From NCBI GenBank assembly GCA_035284865.1, contig JAYKHL010000232.1, positions 1-14,881 on the forward strand: a stretch of 14,881 bases of DNA, read 5' to 3'. Below, piece after piece: positions 11,934 to 14,881 of the stretch (position 1 is its first letter; every line of letters begins with the position of its first letter). Origin of the DNA: JAYKHL01 sp035284865 (GTDB lineage Bacteria; Cyanobacteriota; Sericytochromatia; S15B-MN24; JAQBPE01). The position numbers were made by a program, and so were the translations under genes. The notes below the pieces were generated by a model. The model did no database searches, was not told where the DNA came from, and saw nothing but the letters and a program-made list of their open reading frames with translations.

Positions 11934-12467
11934 ATGGTGCGCAAGGCACTCATCATCACGGTCCTCGGGCTGACCCTGGCGGGCTGCCCGGGTGGTAACC
12001 AGGAGGCGACGAGCAGCCCTTCTCCCGACGTCGACGAGGCCCAGGCCCCGTCCCCCGCCCCCTCCCCGTCGGCGACGGCGGACACCTCGGACAAGGGCGA
12101 GGCCATCAGCACGCAAGCCAAGGTCAAGACCCCGAGTGGGCTGGGATACACCGTGCTGCTGGAAGGCAAGAAGGGGGCCTCGGTCGCCAAGTCGGGCGAC
12201 ACGGTGGTCGTGCACTACACCGGTTGGCTGACCAACGGCACGAAGTTCGACTCTTCCCACGACCGGAACCAGCCCTTCGACTTCCGGCTCGGCCAGGGCA
12301 TGGTCATCAAGGGCTGGGATGAGGGCGTGGCCGGGATGCGCGTGGGCGAGAAGCGCAAGCTCGTGATCCCCGCCGAGCTCGGCTATGGCGAGCGGGGCGC
12401 AGGCGGCGGTCAGATTCCGCCGAACTCGACCCTGGTGTTCGACGTCGAGCTGCTCGAAATCCGCTGA
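11934..12467 (+). CDS. FKBP-type peptidyl-prolyl cis-trans isomerase lipoprotein
   Basis: The 177-residue product has a lipoprotein signal peptide ending L-T-L-A-G-C, with lipidated C18. A Ser/Pro/Ala-rich linker (about 20-60) follows, then one FKBP domain (about 68-177). Binding-pocket residues are present: V-H-Y-T-G-W (Y95), K-F-D-S-S (F105, D106), G-M-V-I-K-G-W-D-E (V124, I125, W128), L-G-Y-G (Y151), and I-P-P-N-S-T-L-V-F-D-V-E-L (I161, F169). It catalyses proline isomerisation in exported proteins outside the cytoplasmic membrane. The ATG has GAGGAG (11921-11926) seven bases upstream and an extended -10 promoter. The next gene begins right at its stop (TGAATG), so the two are co-transcribed. 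Helping to fold the secreted phospholipase-like neighbour is a plausible inference. Confidence 0.95.
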   Translation: MVRKALIITVLGLTLAGCPGGNQEATSSPSPDVDEAQAPSPAPSPSATADTSDKGEAISTQAKVKTPSGLGYTVLLEGKKGASVAKSGDTVVVHYTGWLTNGTKFDSSHDRNQPFDFRLGQGMVIKGWDEGVAGMRVGEKRKLVIPAELGYGERGAGGGQIPPNSTLVFDVELLEIR

Positions 12468-13316
12468 ATGCAGCCACCGGTCCAGGCCGGTGGCGGGGGC
12501 GGCGCCTGCCTGGGCGCCGCCCTTGTGCTGGTCGCAGCGGCGCCTGCGCAGGCCTATGGGCCCCTGATGCACGCCGTCGTCGCGGACCGCGCCTTCGCCC
12601 AGGTCGTGCCTCGACAGCCGTGGCTTGCGCCCTTTCGAGATGCCTTCCTGTGGGGTGGGGTCGCGCCTGATCTCCACGAGGCGTCGGGGGCCCGCCACCT
12701 GAACCACACGCGCACCCACGACCCGAGCCTGCTGGCGACGCTGTGGCAGGCCGCGCAGGACCCGACGGGCCGGGCCTTCGTGCTGGGGTGGGCGGCGCAC
12801 CTTGGGACGGACGCCCGGGCGGACGTCCCGGCCCCAGGGTTCCCGGGCATCGCCGAGCGGGACCTGTGTCTGGAGGCGGCCCTGTTGCCGGGCGCCAGCC
12901 AGCACCTGCAGACCCTGGCGGTCTCGGCCTGGCGCCACGCGGGGGGGGCGGCCGGGGCAGCGGTGCAGGGCGTGTTGCTCGGCCCCCTTGGGCTGGACGG
13001 CCCAACCTACGCAGGCTGGGCCGGCCTGACAGCAGCCGTGGCCGGCCGAGGCCCGGACCGTTATCTGGTCCAAAGGGCCCGCTTCCTCCGGCTCGAGCCG
13101 GAGCTCGGGCGGCTGCAGGGCGCGGCTGCGCGTCAGAGGCTCGGGGACCCCACCGCGCTCGTCGCGGAGGCCGCCCAGGCGGCCCGGGCGGCGGTCGAGC
13201 AGTTGCTGGGCAACCCGCCCGCTCAGGCCCCCTCAGCGAGGTCGGGCACGCCCCCGACCGGCAGGGCCTCCACCGACCTCACGGTGCGCGCCACGTTGAT
13301 CCGCCCAAAGCCGTAG
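12468..13316 (+). CDS. Secreted zinc-dependent phospholipase C-like protein
   Basis: The 282-residue product has a signal peptide ending A-P-A-Q-A before Y30. The mature chain shows the metal-ligand pattern of the zinc-dependent phospholipase C/S1-P1 group: G-P-L-M-H (H35), G-V-A-P-D-L-H (D68), R-T-H-D (H84), and W-A-A-H-L-G-T-D-A-R-A-D (H111, D115). The group hydrolyses phospholipids or nucleic acids with three zinc ions. The further ligands of Bacillus cereus PLC are not obvious here, so activity is uncertain. The ATG follows the FKBP stop with no gap. The last ~31 residues are low-complexity and lie on the antisense of the convergent protease gene; the frame runs 94 bp into it. The nearest relatives may be uncharacterised bacterial proteins with this domain. 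Confidence 0.72.
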   Translation: MQPPVQAGGGGGACLGAALVLVAAAPAQAYGPLMHAVVADRAFAQVVPRQPWLAPFRDAFLWGGVAPDLHEASGARHLNHTRTHDPSLLATLWQAAQDPTGRAFVLGWAAHLGTDARADVPAPGFPGIAERDLCLEAALLPGASQHLQTLAVSAWRHAGGAAGAAVQGVLLGPLGLDGPTYAGWAGLTAAVAGRGPDRYLVQRARFLRLEPELGRLQGAAARQRLGDPTALVAEAAQAARAAVEQLLGNPPAQAPSARSGTPPTGRASTDLTVRATLIRPKP

Positions 13317-14170
13317 TCAGGGTGGAAGTCGCCCCCGCCGAGACGGTCTGCGGAGGCCCGGATCACCGCCTTGACCTCGTGGGGCCGCAGCTCTGGCCGG
13401 AGCGCCAGCACGAGGGCGGCAAGGCCGGACACGTGAGGCGCCGCCGCGCTCGTGCCCCCGAAGGTGCCGTAGAGGCGACCTTGGGCACGAGGGAAGGTGG
13501 TCATCACCCCGTCAGAGGGGGCCGTGACCGAGATGAAGCTGCCCGTCGGCGAGCAGGCCGCACGGCGGTCGTGGCGGTCCGTCCCACCCGCAGCGATCAG
13601 GCCTCGGAAGTCCCACAGCACGCTCCACGTGCCGGGGAAGGGAGGCGGGCTCAGGGCGGGGCCAGCCGCACAAACCACCACCACGTTGTGCCGGAGGGCC
13701 AGCCGGATGGCATCCGCCAGGTCCTCGAGCGAGTCTTCTGTGAGCCCGTGCTCCCATTGCACCACCCCCACGCTGGCGTTGATGACGCTCGCTCCTTCCC
13801 GCACGGCCCAGCGGATTCCCTGCGCGATGTGCTCGGCGGATACGGCGCCGGTGCCGGGGTCGTTGACCTTGACGGGCAGGATGCGGCACTCCGGCGCCAC
13901 CCCGGAGAAGCCCCGGCCGTTGTTTCCGCGGGCCGCGATCAGCCCGGCCACCGCCGTGCCATGGCCGTTGTCGTCAGCCGAAGGCCGCCGCGGCGAGGCA
14001 ACGTTGAAGCCGCGAAGGACGCGGCCCGCCAGTTCCGGGTGATCCGGATCGACCCCTGTGTCGACCACTGCAACCACGACATCTCGGTGCGAGCGGGTGA
14101 TGCTCCAGGCAGGTGGGGCGTCGATGCGACGCAGCGACCACTGCCAGCGTTGGGGGTTGTGTTCGTCCAT
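13223..14170 (-). CDS. Subtilisin-family (S8) serine protease lacking the oxyanion-hole Asn
   Basis: The 315-residue product has the triad in order: V-V-D-T-G-V-D (D37), D-N-G-H-G-T-A-V-A-G (H70), and G-G-T-S-A-A-A-P-H-V-S-G (S241). Where subtilisins carry A-A-G-N with the oxyanion-hole Asn, this protein has C-A-A-G-P (P171), followed by a Pro-rich insertion, so catalysis may be weak or altered. It starts directly at the catalytic domain (W-S-L-R-R-I-D-A-P-P-A-W). An in-frame TGA lies four codons before the ATG, so there is no signal peptide or long propeptide, which suggests a cytoplasmic or leaderlessly exported protein. No Shine-Dalgarno sequence is visible. The 3' end overlaps the convergent phospholipase-like gene by 94 bp. 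The family call is secure. Confidence 0.92.
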   Translation of the reverse strand: MDEHNPQRWQWSLRRIDAPPAWSITRSHRDVVVAVVDTGVDPDHPELAGRVLRGFNVASPRRPSADDNGHGTAVAGLIAARGNNGRGFSGVAPECRILPVKVNDPGTGAVSAEHIAQGIRWAVREGASVINASVGVVQWEHGLTEDSLEDLADAIRLALRHNVVVVCAAGPALSPPPFPGTWSVLWDFRGLIAAGGTDRHDRRAACSPTGSFISVTAPSDGVMTTFPRAQGRLYGTFGGTSAAAPHVSGLAALVLALRPELRPHEVKAVIRASADRLGGGDFHPDYGFGRINVARTVRSVEALPVGGVPDLAEGA

Positions 14171-14576
14171 AAGCTGGGTTCATTGCCGAGATAACGCAGG
14201 GGGCGAAGCTCAGTGTGACGGCTCCGCGCGCCGACGTCAGTGACGGGAACGGGGGGGCAGGAGCCCGGCGCAACCCCGTAGCCCATCATTCTGACACAGC
14301 AGGCCGCTTCCCCGCCAGCGCCCCACCTCGGCCCCTGCCCACACCCCCGTGGCCGTTGACTACACCCCAAGGCCGCTGACACGGTATAACTGGTTGTACC
14401 TGGAGCATCAATCAAGTCTTCACCCGGCGGCTGGCTCGTTCTGACGCCCAGGGACGTCGTCACGCCTCGGTCACGTGCCTCCGGGGCCGCGCCCCCGTCG
14501 GTCCTGGCCCCTGGACGCCAGCCCGTCGCCATCCACTCGCGCTCACGACTTGATCGGTGCGCCAGCCTCAGACGCG
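14171..14576. other. 406-bp intergenic region between two divergent genes
   Basis: No supported gene lies here. CGTCA-G-TGACG (14235-14245) is a perfect 5-bp inverted repeat about 65 bases upstream of the protease start, a possible operator. GGCCGTTGAC (14351-14360) and GGCCGCTGAC (14371-14380) are direct repeats followed by TATAAC (14385-14390). GGGGC-CGC-GCCCC can form a small hairpin in the region that would be the leader of the downstream gene. A 16-codon reading frame from a TTG near 14393 has no support. Nothing resembling a tRNA or known RNA family was recognised. Confidence 0.5.
14351..14390 (+). promoter_or_regulatory. Direct-repeat site beside a -10 box
   Basis: GGCCGTTGAC and GGCCGCTGAC repeat with a spacing of exactly 20 bp, two helical turns, so both would face the same side of the DNA. 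The second copy ends four bases before TATAAC (14385-14390). The only -35-like hexamer, TTGACT (14356-14361), is 23 bp from TATAAC, too far for normal use. The arrangement looks like an activator-dependent promoter in which the repeats replace the -35. The likely target is the cysteine-cluster gene, giving a leader of about 180 bases. Confidence 0.4.
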
Positions 14577-14881
14577 ATGCCCCCAACCCCGTTCGAGCAA
14601 GCCCTGGCCGAGGCCGCCACCGGCCTCCTACCCGACGCAGACGCGCCGTCCGACGCGCTCGAGCGATGCCTGGCGGCGCACAGGGAACGCCTGGCCGAGG
14701 CGAGGACCATCGGTGACCCGAGCACCGCGGGGGACCTGTACGCCGTGATCGATGAGGTCACGGCTGCGGTGCGCGCCCTCCACCCAGGCAGCCGTTGTCA
14801 GCGGGGCTGCAGCGGGTGTTGTGAGACCCCCACTGCGGTGTTCGAGGCCACGGCCCGAGAGTGGGACGCCATCGAGCGCCA
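14577..14881 (+). CDS. YkgJ-family cysteine-cluster protein (partial, runs off the window)
   Basis: The first 101 residues are present. After an Ala/Glu-rich helical start comes C-Q-R-G-C-S-G-C-C, matching the C-x3-C-x2-C-C cluster of the YkgJ family (zinc/iron-chelating domain). Then comes E-T-P-T-A-V-F-E-A-T-A-R-E-W, in the position where family members have a helix. The family is widespread and its biochemical role is poorly defined; metal chelation or a link to redox or flagellar functions has been suggested. The ATG at 14577 has no good Shine-Dalgarno sequence and the frame is open for some distance upstream (TTG at 14550), so the start is uncertain. The C-terminal half, with the remaining family cysteines, lies outside the window. 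Confidence 0.72.
   Translation, partial: MPPTPFEQALAEAATGLLPDADAPSDALERCLAAHRERLAEARTIGDPSTAGDLYAVIDEVTAAVRALHPGSRCQRGCSGCCETPTAVFEATAREWDAIER

Noticed and set aside
14356..14390. TTGACT and TATAAC as a standard sigma-70 promoter
   Set aside because: The spacer is 23 bp, outside the usable 16-18 bp range.
1..14881. CRISPR arrays, insertion sequences, tRNA or rRNA genes
   Set aside because: No regularly spaced repeats, transposase motifs, terminal inverted repeats with target duplications, or tRNA/rRNA signatures were seen on reading both strands.

Overview
The window is GC-rich bacterial DNA (roughly 70% G+C by eye) with very tight gene packing. Four gene junctions use a GTGA overlap: cysS/mrnC, rlmB/propeller, AAA ATPase/parB and antitoxin/toxin. 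The order cysE-cysS-mrnC-rlmB is the neighbourhood typical of Firmicutes and of the cyanobacterial/melainabacterial side of the tree. The lipoprotein, the haem-c-type motif in an anchored propeller and several extended -10 promoters fit a free-living organism from one of those lineages or a relative. I cannot name the species.

Layout. 1-4384 (+): end of cysE, cysteinyl-tRNA synthetase, Mini-RNase III, the 23S rRNA 2'-O-methyltransferase RlmB with a long basic N-terminal tail, and a membrane-anchored beta-propeller carrying one CxxCH motif. 4527-7942 (+): an ExeA-type AAA ATPase translationally coupled to a ParB-family protein with no ParA beside it, followed by a long Ala-rich helical protein of unknown function. 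7956-9326 (-): a probable ribbon-helix-helix-type DNA-binding protein, then a PIN toxin with an AbrB-type antitoxin whose -35 element overlaps a perfect 10-bp palindrome.

9562-9774 (+): a small gene hidden by an in-frame TGA. It encodes a SelW-like (Rdx family) protein with a C-G-V-U redox motif, where U is read from TGA, and a candidate bacterial SECIS hairpin lies at the expected distance downstream. This is the strongest hidden feature of the window. 9810-10685 (-): a CPBP/CAAX intramembrane protease whose promoter predicts an almost leaderless transcript. 10778-11872 (+): an uncharacterised protein in which I see the motif series of a RelA/SpoT nucleotidyltransferase fold. 11934-13316 (+): an FKBP peptidyl-prolyl isomerase lipoprotein directly followed by a secreted zinc-dependent phospholipase C-like protein. 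13223-14170 (-): a subtilisin-family protease with the full catalytic triad but Pro in place of the oxyanion-hole Asn; its 3' end overlaps the preceding gene by 94 bp. 14577-14881 (+): start of a cysteine-cluster (YkgJ-type) protein, preceded by a 406-bp gap with two direct repeats exactly 20 bp apart next to a -10 box.

How the genes fit together. The first block is cysteine synthesis, cysteine charging and 23S rRNA maturation. The middle block may be a nonstandard DNA-organising or partition-like module. The rest is a mix of stress, regulation and secretion genes. No rRNA, tRNA, CRISPR array or insertion sequence was seen.
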